Below, piece after piece: positions 16,483-25,439 of a DNA stretch of 64,000 nucleotides (position 1 is the first letter of the stretch; every line of letters starts with the position of its first letter). The stretch lies in the NCBI GenBank assembly GCA_964384025.1, contig CAYLJJ010000014.1, forward strand, positions 24,584-88,583. Direction: 5' to 3'. Below the pieces are notes generated by a model. That model was given only the letters and a program-made list of their open reading frames with translations, searched no databases and was not told where the DNA came from. The DNA comes from CAYLJJ01 sp964384025. GTDB taxonomy: Bacteria; Myxococcota_A; Bradymonadia; UBA7976; UBA1532. Both the position numbers and the translations under genes were made by a program.

Positions 16483-18940
16483 CTCTTAGGCTCCTGCGCA
16501 GGCGCCCCCAAAGGAGGGAGAGGGTGAGGAACGCGGAGAGGGAGGTCAGCAGAGGGAGCTCTGAGCCCATACTCAGCAGGAAGAGGAGGAGCAAAGCTGA
16601 GAGCAGCTTGGAGAGCTGGACCCACTCCAGGAAGAGCCAGGGGGCTTTTAAGATCCCAAGCACCCAAGCCTTGAGCGGCTTAAGACCGTGCAGCAGCAAA
16701 AGCAGGAGCAGGCCCAGATCGAGGCCCCAAAGTAGGTGTCGATTAAGCCCGATGATGAAGTGCCCCAGGACCATAAGGCCAGCGAAGGGGAGGAGCGCCA
16801 GGAGCATAAATTTAAGGCGCCGACGAGGCCAAAGCGCCCAAAGCACCAAAAGCAGGCTGCTCAGGAGGCTAAAGATCCTCAAGATCTGCCCCCCCAAATC
16901 TGAGAGGTAGTAGACCTCAACTTGAGGGATCTCTTTGCCAAGGAGGAGGCGCTTAAAGCGGAAGCGCTCACCCACCAGCGGGAAGGTCGCCAGCGGAGCG
17001 GCGCTCTCAGCGCGCTGCGCCTGATCCTCCTGGTAGATCTTTTGTCGCCGGCTGAGGATGCTTCGATATTTGCCTCCCGCCCAGGCTTCACCGCCCAAGA
17101 GAGCCTGCTCCATAAAGTCACGGATACGCCGGAAGGGGTCGTAGCGGATGGCTGAATATTGAACTAAGTTGCTCTCAAAGCTCAGCGGATCGAGCACCTC
17201 AGGCAGATAGAGATGCCAGGTGGCCTTGAGGACAGAGACATCCAGCTCTGGCAGCGCTAAACCTCGCCGTCCCAGCCAACCCAAGGGCTCAAGCTGGCGC
17301 TCATAGGCCAGTTCTACTACAAAGCGGACCTCCTCAATCTCCACTCCCTTAAGTGGAGGGATCTCCAAGACCTGACCAGCCTGGAGATCATCCTCTCCAT
17401 AGAGATTGTTGTGCTCTAAGATGATCTGCCAACGCTGAGGGTTGGAGTAATAGAGATAAGCGATGCTCCCCAGGGTCTCTCCAGGGCGCACTACATGGCG
17501 GCGCTCCTGATCCCCTGAGAGGCGACGGCTCTGCTGAAGAGGGAAGAGCAGGCGCTCTCCTCCATCAGGGAGAGACTCCACCGCAGGGCGAAGCGGCAAC
17601 CCCTCTACAAGCGCCTGAGTCAGGACCGCTCCTTCAGGCAGCTTGAGCCCCAGATATTGCCGTGTGTTGTTGCGCATATGGAGCTTGAACTTACTCCGCT
17701 CGCTGCCATCTTTGAGCAGCACCGTGGAGGCTTCCAGCTCATCGATGATGCTGTCGGTCAGCTCCAACTGGCGGTTGTGGATGATCCCCAACTCCAGCTC
17801 AGGTGCCGCCTCTCGATGTTCAAAGCCAAAGAGGAGCGGGCTCCCGCTCATCTCTACCAGCTCTCGCGGCAGCTCCAGGGGGTCCAACATCTTGGCTTGG
17901 TGGTGGCGGCGCAGCTTTAGATCCAGCCCTGTCGAGGCTTGCACCCCTGCGGTCCCCCGGCAGGAGATCCCCTCAGGGGCTTGGGGCAGCTTTAACAGAG
18001 CTTTGCCCTTCGCTCCCACAGGGAGCTGAAAATGCAAAGAGAGCTGGACCTCTTTGGTGTTGGGGCCTCTGAGGAGGATCATCAAGAGCCTCCCCTCATC
18101 CTGGCTGCGCCACTGCAGCAGCTGCTCCCCCTCAACTTTGAGCACCTCCAAGCCTGGAGGCAGACGCAGCTGAAGGCGATCCATCTCTCCCTCCTCCACT
18201 TCGATCTTAAAGTGACTGAGCCCTGAGATGAGCGAGGCTCCCACCGTAAAGAGGCTGGACTGCTTCAAGCTCCAGCGGAGGTTCTCCTCCTGTGTCCCGA
18301 TGACCTCTGGCTTCCAGGAGAGTTGGAGCCACTCCGCGCCGCCCAACTCCGCCTCCAGGAGAGTATTGCCCTCCCACTCCTCCTGAGTCTGAATCACCCC
18401 ATCCTTTAACAGCGCCTTGATCTCCAACTCAGGGATGCTCAGAGAGAGCTGCGTTGGCCCCGCTGCCGGGAGTCTAAGTTTGATCTGACGCTCAAAGCGC
18501 TCCTGAGCGTGGCCCAAGAGAAACTTCACTTTCAATCGGTGGAGCCCTGGACCCTTGAGCCCCAAACGATAGAGCCCATCGCGCTTCTGAAGAGAGCTGG
18601 GGTGGTCATCCAGACGTACGCTCAACAGAGAGGCCGCGCTGTCCAAGATCGGCAGCTCAACGCGGTCCTCAGCCCCCTCAAAGATCTCAAAGCTCAAAGA
18701 AAGTTCAGCCTCTAAGAGCCCCTCCTGCAGTGAGCCTTGGAGGTGGCGTTGGATAAAGCTCCAGCGTCGAGGCATCACCTGGGGGGGAGGCTCACGTTTT
18801 AGCTCTGTCTGGATCTGGTTCCAGAGAGAGAGCGGTAACTTGGCCTGCTCTGGAGAGGGCGCTGAGGGTTGAGCCTGAGCCTGGAGGCTGAGAGCGAGGA
18901 GCAGGAGCGCAGCTCGCCATAGGGAAGGGGGTGATCTCAT
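16475..18940 (-). CDS. Large exported LysM-containing membrane protein
   Basis: 821 residues with a signal peptide (MRSPPSLWRAALLLLALSLQAQA). Residues ~40-480 are beta-rich and resemble repeated beta-sandwich domains. A LysM domain is clear near 485-535: 'HVVRPGETLGSIAYLYYSNPQRW' followed by 'NNLYGEDDLQAGQVLEIPPL'. LysM binds peptidoglycan N-acetylglucosamine, so periplasmic contact with the cell wall is likely. After the shared paralogous block (about 550-580) come about five hydrophobic helices from residue ~680 to the C-terminus, ending in a basic tail. The gene is first of a two-gene operon with its paralogue at 14089-16482. Start ATG 18940 follows GGAGAGAAGGA. No enzyme motif seen. Confidence 0.85.
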   Translation of the reverse strand: MRSPPSLWRAALLLLALSLQAQAQPSAPSPEQAKLPLSLWNQIQTELKREPPPQVMPRRWSFIQRHLQGSLQEGLLEAELSLSFEIFEGAEDRVELPILDSAASLLSVRLDDHPSSLQKRDGLYRLGLKGPGLHRLKVKFLLGHAQERFERQIKLRLPAAGPTQLSLSIPELEIKALLKDGVIQTQEEWEGNTLLEAELGGAEWLQLSWKPEVIGTQEENLRWSLKQSSLFTVGASLISGLSHFKIEVEEGEMDRLQLRLPPGLEVLKVEGEQLLQWRSQDEGRLLMILLRGPNTKEVQLSLHFQLPVGAKGKALLKLPQAPEGISCRGTAGVQASTGLDLKLRRHHQAKMLDPLELPRELVEMSGSPLLFGFEHREAAPELELGIIHNRQLELTDSIIDELEASTVLLKDGSERSKFKLHMRNNTRQYLGLKLPEGAVLTQALVEGLPLRPAVESLPDGGERLLFPLQQSRRLSGDQERRHVVRPGETLGSIAYLYYSNPQRWQIILEHNNLYGEDDLQAGQVLEIPPLKGVEIEEVRFVVELAYERQLEPLGWLGRRGLALPELDVSVLKATWHLYLPEVLDPLSFESNLVQYSAIRYDPFRRIRDFMEQALLGGEAWAGGKYRSILSRRQKIYQEDQAQRAESAAPLATFPLVGERFRFKRLLLGKEIPQVEVYYLSDLGGQILRIFSLLSSLLLVLWALWPRRRLKFMLLALLPFAGLMVLGHFIIGLNRHLLWGLDLGLLLLLLLHGLKPLKAWVLGILKAPWLFLEWVQLSKLLSALLLLFLLSMGSELPLLTSLSAFLTLSLLWGRLRRSLRDV

Positions 18941-19006
18941 TCCTTCTCTCCGATCGTTTTTGCGGGCTCCGCTCTTGGCAAGAAGTAAGCCTGGGTGACT
19001 CCTAGG

Positions 19007-19025
19007 GAGTGAACGCTTTTCACTC
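19007..19025. terminator. Hairpin in the intergenic gap after the giant repeat gene
   Basis: GAGTGAA-CGCTT-TTCACTC is a perfect seven-base inverted repeat with a five-base loop. It lies about 60 bases past the stop of the minus-strand repeat gene and upstream of the LysM gene. There is no U-tract, so it could instead be regulatory. Confidence 0.3.
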
Positions 19026-19082
19026 TAATTGCTGGAGTCCCTCTACAAATCAGAGCGAAGCTCGCGATTCTGAAGGTCTTGG

Positions 19083-20543
19083 CTAGGCGCGCCGACGTCT
19101 CAGGAGAAGCAGAGGTAGGAGGAGCAGGGGCAGGCTGTGGGGAGCGCCTGGGCGCGACTGACTACAGTCTTGGTAGAGAGAGGAGCCGCTCACATCCTCC
19201 AGCTCATCTGTGAGGGCGTTGAGGGGATCAGCGTCAACGCCATCCAAGAGACCATCTCCATCTGTGTCTGGCAGGCGAGGATCTGTCTCTCCCTCATCTA
19301 CTCGACCGTTGTGGTTGAGATCCTCAACGCCATCCAAGAGGCCATCTTCATCGGTGTCTGTATTGCGAGGATCTGTGTCCAGACCTTCATCATACTCACC
19401 ATCCAGCTCCCTATCTTCAATCCCATCAGGCAGATCATCCCCGTCGGTGTCGGGGTTGAGAGGATCGCTCTCTCCCTCATCCAACACATGATCTCCATCT
19501 TGATCCTCTGTACCATCTTGGAGCCAGTCTCCATCGGTGTCAGGGTTAAGAGGATCGGTCTCCTCCCCCCGATCCCAGACTCCATTGCCGTTGAGATCCT
19601 CAACTCCATCAGAGAGACCATCTCCATCTGTATCGGCCACTCGAGGATCGGTCTCCTCCTCCCGATCCCAGACTCCATTGCCATTGAGATCCTCAACTCC
19701 ATCCTCCAGGCCATCTTCATCGCTGTCTACATCGCGAGGATCGGTCTCCCCCTCATCCCTCACCCCATCACCATCGCTGTCTTCAATCCCATCCTCTAGG
19801 CCATCTCCATCGCTGTCAGCGCTTCGAGGATCGCTCTCCTCTGGGTCCAAGATCCCATTCTGGTTGAGATCCTCTATGCCGTCAGAGAGGCCATCTCCAT
19901 CTGTATCCGCCAACCGAGGGTTGCTCTCCTCCGCCTGCCATTGACCATCACCATTGCTGTCCTCAAGGCCGTCGCTGAGACCATCTGCGTCTGTATCTGG
20001 GTTGAGTGGATCGGTTTCATCCTCATCCAACTCTCCATCTCGATCAGCGTCCTCAAGGCCATCATCCAAGCCATCAGCGTCTGTGTCAGCCAGGGTTGGA
20101 TCGCTCTCACCTGCATCTACTGCGCCGTTGGCGTTGCGATCTTCCTGGCCATCTAAAAGGCCATCGCCATCTGTATCATCGTTGCGGGGATCACTGGGGC
20201 CATTCAGCTCCACCCCGTCATCCAGGCCATCTCCATCTGTGTCAGCGCTGAGGGGATCGGTTTCTCCCTCATCTAAGACACCATCACCGTTGAGATCCTC
20301 TTCATGATCAAGGAGCCCATCTCCATCGGAGTCGGAGGCCCCCCCAAAGTCATCCTCAGGGTTGAAGGGATCACGGCCACTGTGAACCTCGCTGCCGTCG
20401 GTCTCACCCCCATCATCTGTGTCAGCGTTCAGAGGATCGGTCTCTCCCTGATCGAGGATACCCTTTCGGTTGCAGTCATACTCTCCATCCCCAAGGCCCA
20501 GGGACGCATCGACAAGGTCAATGCAAGCATAAGGTCTGTGCGT
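19083..20543 (-). CDS. C-terminal part of giant Asp-rich repeat protein with MYXO-CTERM-like tail (5' end in assembly gap)
   Basis: The minus-strand frame is open from 20543 to the stop at 19083 (487 codons); a TGA at 20544-20546 abuts the run of Ns. It begins with a Cys-containing segment (IDLVDASLGLGDGEYDC). About 14 repeats of the type 'DTDGDGLSDGVEDLNGNGVWDRGEETDP' follow. It ends with 'DCSQSRPGAPHSLPLLLLPLLLLRRRRA', a hydrophobic helix plus Arg cluster after a Cys, as in MYXO-CTERM sorting tails. This is almost certainly the 3' half of the gene whose 5' half is 20582-25270. An ATG-started caller would begin at 20213, inside the repeats. See the adapter finding. Confidence 0.8.
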   Translation of the reverse strand, partial: THRPYACIDLVDASLGLGDGEYDCNRKGILDQGETDPLNADTDDGGETDGSEVHSGRDPFNPEDDFGGASDSDGDGLLDHEEDLNGDGVLDEGETDPLSADTDGDGLDDGVELNGPSDPRNDDTDGDGLLDGQEDRNANGAVDAGESDPTLADTDADGLDDGLEDADRDGELDEDETDPLNPDTDADGLSDGLEDSNGDGQWQAEESNPRLADTDGDGLSDGIEDLNQNGILDPEESDPRSADSDGDGLEDGIEDSDGDGVRDEGETDPRDVDSDEDGLEDGVEDLNGNGVWDREEETDPRVADTDGDGLSDGVEDLNGNGVWDRGEETDPLNPDTDGDWLQDGTEDQDGDHVLDEGESDPLNPDTDGDDLPDGIEDRELDGEYDEGLDTDPRNTDTDEDGLLDGVEDLNHNGRVDEGETDPRLPDTDGDGLLDGVDADPLNALTDELEDVSGSSLYQDCSQSRPGAPHSLPLLLLPLLLLRRRRA

Positions 20544-20548
20544 TCACT

Positions 20549-20558
20549 NNNNNNNNNN
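20549..20558. other. Assembly gap (10 Ns)
   Basis: Ten consecutive Ns, the placeholder for a scaffold gap. Both sides of the gap belong to the same minus-strand repeat gene, and a stop appears in its frame on each side. The true missing length is unknown. Confidence 0.99.
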
Positions 20559-20614
20559 TCATCCGGCACCCCCTCTGTCGTTCACTGATCCCCTACACGA
20601 CGCTCTTCGGATCT
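20559..20614. other. Residual Illumina adapter sequence
   Basis: 20591-20614 matches the 3' end of the Illumina universal (P5/TruSeq) adapter at 23 of 24 positions. By my manual ungapped alignment, the whole stretch 20559-20614 matches the 58-base adapter at about 40 of 56 positions. In the minus-strand frame it gives RSEERRVGDQ and then a stop, the well-known adapter-derived protein tail. This is not genomic sequence. Confidence 0.9.
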
Positions 20615-23600
20615 CTCCACCCCCTCATCCAGGCCATCTCGATCTGTGTCTGCGTGACGAGGATCGGTCTCTCCCACATCCAGCTCACCATCACCATCTC
20701 CATCTTCAAGGCCATCCATGAGGCCATCCCCATCGCTGTCAGACTCCCGAGGATCGGTCTCGCCCTCATCAAAGATTCCATCCTGGTCACTGTCCTCAAC
20801 ACCATCCATAAGGCCATCCTCATCGGTGTCGGCGCGGCGAGGATCGGTCTCTCCCTCATCGAAGATCCCATTTTGGTTGCTGTCTTCGACGCCATCCAGG
20901 AGAGCATCCGCGTCTGTGTCTCCTGCGGTTGGATCGGTCTCTCCCTCATCCCATTGACCATTCTGATTGGCATCTTCTAGGCCATCGGAGAGGCCATCAC
21001 CGTCGCTGTCTGCGCTGCGGGGATCGGTCTCACCTGGAGCAAACTCTCCATTCTGATCTCGATCCTCGACCCCATCGAAGATCCCATCCCCGTCTGTATC
21101 CGCCAAGCTGGGGTCGGTCTCATCTAAGTCCAGGACCCCATCCAGGTTGCTGTCCTCCAAGCCATCGGGGAGGCCATCCTCATCGCTGTCCTCCCGATTC
21201 GGATGCGTCTCCCCCTCGTCTCGAAAGCCATCCAGGTTGCTGTCTTCCAGGCCATCAGAAAGGCCGTCGCCATCGGTGTCAGGGTTGAGAGGATCGCTCT
21301 CATCAACACCCAGGTTGCCATCCCCGTTTCGATCCTCAGCGCCGTCGCTGATGCCATCTCCATCTGAGTCTGCGCTGTTGGGATCTGTCTCCCCCTCATC
21401 CAGACCGCCATCGGCGTCGCGATCTTCCTGACCATCTGAGAGTCCATCCCCATCTGTATCAGCCTCTAGAGGATCTGTTCCGTTCTCGCCCCAAACCTCA
21501 ACACCATCCAAGAGGCCATCCCCGTCGGTGTCTGCTCTCTGGGGATCACAGCCATACTCCTCCTCCTGCTCATCGGTCAGGCCATCCCCATCCTGATCCT
21601 CCTGGCTGCCCCAATCATCCTCTGGATTAAAGGGATCACGTTCATTCTCCAGCTCGCTGCCGTCCGGCTCACCTCCGTCATCGGTATCGGGATCGCGGGG
21701 ATCAGTCTCTGTTGGATCTCGAACCCCATCCTGATTGGCATCCTCAACCCCATCGCTGAGGGCATCATCATCAGTGTCAGGATCTCGGGGATCGGTCTCC
21801 CCCTCTTGGAAGAGGCCATCCTGGTTGGCATCCTCCACACCATCGGAGAGGCCATCCTCATCGCTGTCTGGGTTGAGAGGATCGGTCTCTCCCGCCTGGA
21901 AGCTGCCATCCTGATTGCTGTCTTCGATCCCGTCTAAGAGCAGATCCCCATCGGTGTCGGCTCGGCGAGGATCAGTCTCTCCATGATCCAGAGTGCCGCT
22001 GTGGTTCGCATCTTCCAGTCCATCGGAGATCCCATCTCCATCAGTATCAGCTCGGCGAGGATCGGTCTCTCCCCCATCAAAGCTGCCGCTGTGATCAGCA
22101 TCCTCCAGACCATCAGAGAGGCCGTCGCCATCGCTGTCTGGGTCAAGCGCCTCGGTCCCCGTGCGGCGCTCTAGGCCATCTCTGAGGCCATCTTCATCGC
22201 TGTCTGGGTTGAGGGGATCGGTCTCATCAAGCCCGCGCTGGCCATCGCTGTTGAGATCCTCAGCGCCATCAAAAAGCTCATCCCCATCGGTATCGGGGTT
22301 GAGGGGATCGGTCTCATCTGGAGTGGTGAGACCATCTTGATTGCTGTCCTCAACGCCATCTAAGAGGCCATCATCGTCGCTGTCGGGATTAAGAGGATCT
22401 GTACGCTCCTCCTGGCCATCGCTGAGGAGATCTCCATCAGTATCAGCTCGGCGAGGATCGGTCTCTCCCCCATCTTGAACGCCGTTGAGGTTCTCATCCT
22501 CTTGTCCATCATGGAGACCATCGCCGTCGCTGTCTAAGCGCCTTGGATCGGTCTCATCATCTCCCCATTGACCATCTAGGTTGAGATCCTCAACGCCATC
22601 ATTGATGCCATCCCCGTCTGAATCCTCTTGGAGCGGGTGGGTCTCATCCTCCCCTCGTTGGCCGTCATGGTTGCGATCCTCTAGGCCATCTGAGAGGCCA
22701 TCACCATCTGTATCTGGGTTGAGAGGATCGCTCTCATTGAGGGCTCGCTGACCATCCTGGTTTTGGTCCTCTAAGCCATCTAAGAGGCCATCACCGTCGC
22801 TGTCGGGGTTGAGCGGATCGGGCTCCTTGTCTCCTTGTTGAGCGTCACGTTTTCGATCCTCCAGGCCTTCATCTAGGGCGTCATCTTCTGAATCATGATC
22901 GAGAGGATCGGTCTCATTCTCCCCTCGCAGGCCATCATGATTTGCATCCTCAACACCATCCAGGAGGCCATCACCATCGCTGTCAGGATCGAGCGGATCT
23001 GTGGGCCCTAAGACCTCAACCTGATCTCCCAAGCCATCATGATCTGTATCGGGATCTACTGGACTGGTGAGGCCTCGTGTCTCCGCTCCATCGCTCAGGC
23101 CATCTCCATCTGTGTCTGGGTTTGTGGGGTCGGTGGAACCGTGTACCTCCTCAGCATCATTTAAGCCATCATCATCTGTATCGGGATCCAGGGGATCGGT
23201 GGATCCGATCCGCTCCTCCCCGTCGCCCAAGCCATCTCCATCACTGTCAGGGTTCATCGGATCGGTCTCATCACCACCTACGCGACCGTCCCGGTTGAGA
23301 TCCTCAACACCATCACTGAGGCCATCCTCATCTGAGTCGGAGTTGAGGGGATCGCTCCCTGTCTCGCCATTAACCTCGATGCCGTCGCTCAATAGATCAG
23401 CGTCTGAATCTGGGTTGAGGGGATCGGTCTCATCTGGATCTCTAGAACCATTCTGGTTGGCATCTTCAACGCCATCGCTGAGGCCATCCTCATCTGTATC
23501 GAAGAGGGTTGGATCGCTCTCTCCCTCATCTCGATCTCCATCCTGGTTGGCGTCCTCAACGCCATCATCCAGACCATCTCCATCCGTGTCGGGGTTGGAG

Positions 23601-25270
23601 GGATCTGTCTCTCCAAGATCAACACGGCCATTGCCATTTCGATCCTCTAGGCTGTCTGGGAGGCCGTCTCCATCCGTGTCGGGATCCTCATCCTCTTCAC
23701 CCACCTCGACAAACTCGATGAAGTCATCACAGAGGTTACAACCCACCGCAGTCACCGAGGCTTGATCTCCATAGGCCCAGGTGTCCATCAACAGAGGTTC
23801 ATCGGTCTGCGCCTCAAAGCGCTGTCGCCAATAGCGGCGTTGGAGAGGATCGAGACTGGAGCCCTCACCCAGCTCCGTGAGGCTATCCTCTGGGTTTGTC
23901 AGATCGGAAGGAACCCGAACAGGGCGATCATCCCAGAACATCGCGAGAGGCTCAGGGGGCTGATCTGGACCTCGCTGTAAGGCGATAGAGAAGCCTCCTA
24001 AGTTTTCCTCAATATCCGTCATGGGGAAGTGCGTCTCGCCGGCATAGAGAGAGATTCGGAAACGATAGCGTCCCGAAGGAACGATCTCTCCCTGACGGTC
24101 ACGACCATCCCAGGTGATCCGATTGAGGTTCCGTAGAGCTTCTCCGTTGAGGACAACATCATCACGCTCTTCGACAACCCCATCTTGATCGGTGTCGATC
24201 ACAATTCGGTAGGTCCCGCTGACGTTGCTGATAAAGCTGAAGGTCCCTGAATCTTGATTCCCATCTCCGTTGGGAGAGAAGGTCGCGGAGCCTACGCTGT
24301 CGTTAAACATCGGCTCGCTGATCTCCGGGGCTGGAGGCTCCAGCGGGAAGGGCTCGGGATAGTTGAGATAGATGGAGTGCTGCGGGACGATCCGTTGGGG
24401 AAGGTGCTCAAGATCAGGAAAGGAGAAGCAGCTCCCATCTTCTGGATCTCCGTAGTAGCACCAACTCTCATTGCGATGCTCAAAGAGACCCATACTGTTG
24501 GCCAGAACAGAGAATCGAAAACCACTCAAATCTTCAAGATCGATAACAAAAACATGGGCTCCATCATCAACTGTAGAGCGCACATAGAAATTTGTGTCTG
24601 TCCCATAATCGGTAGAGCCAAAAGAAAATCCGTGAGCATTGATACGCCAGAAGACTGTATTCAAACGTCCTCCTTGAGCCCCTACAACCTCCACCTCAAA
24701 ATAGCGAGTAGAGCCTCCACTCTGGGTGATGGTCTCTGGCTCCCCGACAAAATTGAGACGCCACTGACCGGTCACATCAGCTTGAATCTCGTGGCGAGGG
24801 AGCTGTCTTAGATCGGCGCTGCAATAGCCCCTCACTTGATCGATAGAGAAGGAGCGAGCGCAAATACCGTTGAGTTCATCACCCTCATAAGGGATCCCAT
24901 TGGATCGGGAATGACAAAGATAGGGCGCCTCACAAGCATCATGATTACGACAGCGTGGTGCTCCTGGAGGAGAGAGTAGGATCTCCTGTCCCTGTCGTTG
25001 TTCATAGACAGAATCAGGCTCTAGTTGGTGAGGCTCCCCTGGACGGTGATCGATGCGGACCTGAAGTCCATCTACATTAACCGGTCCCTCTTGAATCCAA
25101 TCATCGCTGGAGCAAAGCCTGAGGAGTTCTCCCTCCTCCAGGTAGACTTGTAGAACGCTGTTGCCTTCCAGGCCCTGATTTTCACCCAATTGAGGGGTGC
25201 CCTCTACCAGAGCAAGACCCAAGCTGGGCCAAGCCAGAGAGAGCATGAGAACCTTAACTATTGATTTCAT
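20582..25270 (-). CDS. N-terminal part of giant exported Asp-rich repeat protein (artificially truncated)
   Basis: About 1562 residues from the ATG at 25270, with a perfect AGGAGG five bases upstream. Signal peptide MKSIVKVLMLSLAWPSLGLA. An N-terminal domain of ~330 residues with several Cys is followed (about 330-440) by an Ig-like segment with FSPNGDGNQD and 'ITWDGRDRQGEIVPSGRYRFRISLY', which resembles FlgD/CHU-type Ig domains. Then come about 37 DxDxDG repeats. The last ten residues are adapter-derived (RSEERRVGDQ), so the real protein continues into the fragment at 19083-20543. The joined protein would be about 2050 residues or more, exported and C-terminally anchored. Probable role: a Ca-stabilised surface stalk or adhesin (inference). 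Confidence 0.85.
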   Translation of the reverse strand: MKSIVKVLMLSLAWPSLGLALVEGTPQLGENQGLEGNSVLQVYLEEGELLRLCSSDDWIQEGPVNVDGLQVRIDHRPGEPHQLEPDSVYEQRQGQEILLSPPGAPRCRNHDACEAPYLCHSRSNGIPYEGDELNGICARSFSIDQVRGYCSADLRQLPRHEIQADVTGQWRLNFVGEPETITQSGGSTRYFEVEVVGAQGGRLNTVFWRINAHGFSFGSTDYGTDTNFYVRSTVDDGAHVFVIDLEDLSGFRFSVLANSMGLFEHRNESWCYYGDPEDGSCFSFPDLEHLPQRIVPQHSIYLNYPEPFPLEPPAPEISEPMFNDSVGSATFSPNGDGNQDSGTFSFISNVSGTYRIVIDTDQDGVVEERDDVVLNGEALRNLNRITWDGRDRQGEIVPSGRYRFRISLYAGETHFPMTDIEENLGGFSIALQRGPDQPPEPLAMFWDDRPVRVPSDLTNPEDSLTELGEGSSLDPLQRRYWRQRFEAQTDEPLLMDTWAYGDQASVTAVGCNLCDDFIEFVEVGEEDEDPDTDGDGLPDSLEDRNGNGRVDLGETDPSNPDTDGDGLDDGVEDANQDGDRDEGESDPTLFDTDEDGLSDGVEDANQNGSRDPDETDPLNPDSDADLLSDGIEVNGETGSDPLNSDSDEDGLSDGVEDLNRDGRVGGDETDPMNPDSDGDGLGDGEERIGSTDPLDPDTDDDGLNDAEEVHGSTDPTNPDTDGDGLSDGAETRGLTSPVDPDTDHDGLGDQVEVLGPTDPLDPDSDGDGLLDGVEDANHDGLRGENETDPLDHDSEDDALDEGLEDRKRDAQQGDKEPDPLNPDSDGDGLLDGLEDQNQDGQRALNESDPLNPDTDGDGLSDGLEDRNHDGQRGEDETHPLQEDSDGDGINDGVEDLNLDGQWGDDETDPRRLDSDGDGLHDGQEDENLNGVQDGGETDPRRADTDGDLLSDGQEERTDPLNPDSDDDGLLDGVEDSNQDGLTTPDETDPLNPDTDGDELFDGAEDLNSDGQRGLDETDPLNPDSDEDGLRDGLERRTGTEALDPDSDGDGLSDGLEDADHSGSFDGGETDPRRADTDGDGISDGLEDANHSGTLDHGETDPRRADTDGDLLLDGIEDSNQDGSFQAGETDPLNPDSDEDGLSDGVEDANQDGLFQEGETDPRDPDTDDDALSDGVEDANQDGVRDPTETDPRDPDTDDGGEPDGSELENERDPFNPEDDWGSQEDQDGDGLTDEQEEEYGCDPQRADTDGDGLLDGVEVWGENGTDPLEADTDGDGLSDGQEDRDADGGLDEGETDPNSADSDGDGISDGAEDRNGDGNLGVDESDPLNPDTDGDGLSDGLEDSNLDGFRDEGETHPNREDSDEDGLPDGLEDSNLDGVLDLDETDPSLADTDGDGIFDGVEDRDQNGEFAPGETDPRSADSDGDGLSDGLEDANQNGQWDEGETDPTAGDTDADALLDGVEDSNQNGIFDEGETDPRRADTDEDGLMDGVEDSDQDGIFDEGETDPRESDSDGDGLMDGLEDGDGDGELDVGETDPRHADTDRDGLDEGVERSEERRVGDQ

Positions 25271-25439
25271 CAAAACCTCCTAAGCGGGCTCCATTGTCGA
25301 GATTCTTCGAAATGGTTTCAATCTGAGCTTTTCCTCTGAGCCCCTCTGCCTTGGATGCTGAAATCCAAAGGGCGAGCTTTTAGAAGCTCAGATGCTGCCT
25401 TCCTTGATGTTTAATAGCCTGGCTCAAGCTGAGGGATCC

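Larger units (their letters stand above)
19213..23690 (-). repeat. Array of Asp-rich calcium-binding-type repeats (about 51 units)
   Basis: Both fragments of the giant gene carry a degenerate unit of about 27-35 residues: DPLNPDTDGDGLSDG followed by a variable VEDANQDG..DEGET linker. I count about 37 units before the gap and 14 after. DxDxDG is the EF-hand-like/thrombospondin-type-3-like Ca ligand pattern. The DNA repeats are imperfect, so this is protein-level repetition. It makes the locus prone to misassembly. Confidence 0.85.

Noticed and set aside
19137..24811. Plus-strand frames opposite the first giant repeat gene
   Set aside because: Repetitive Ser/Pro or Ile/Ser-rich translations produced by the DxDxDG repeats in another frame; one even spans the N-run.
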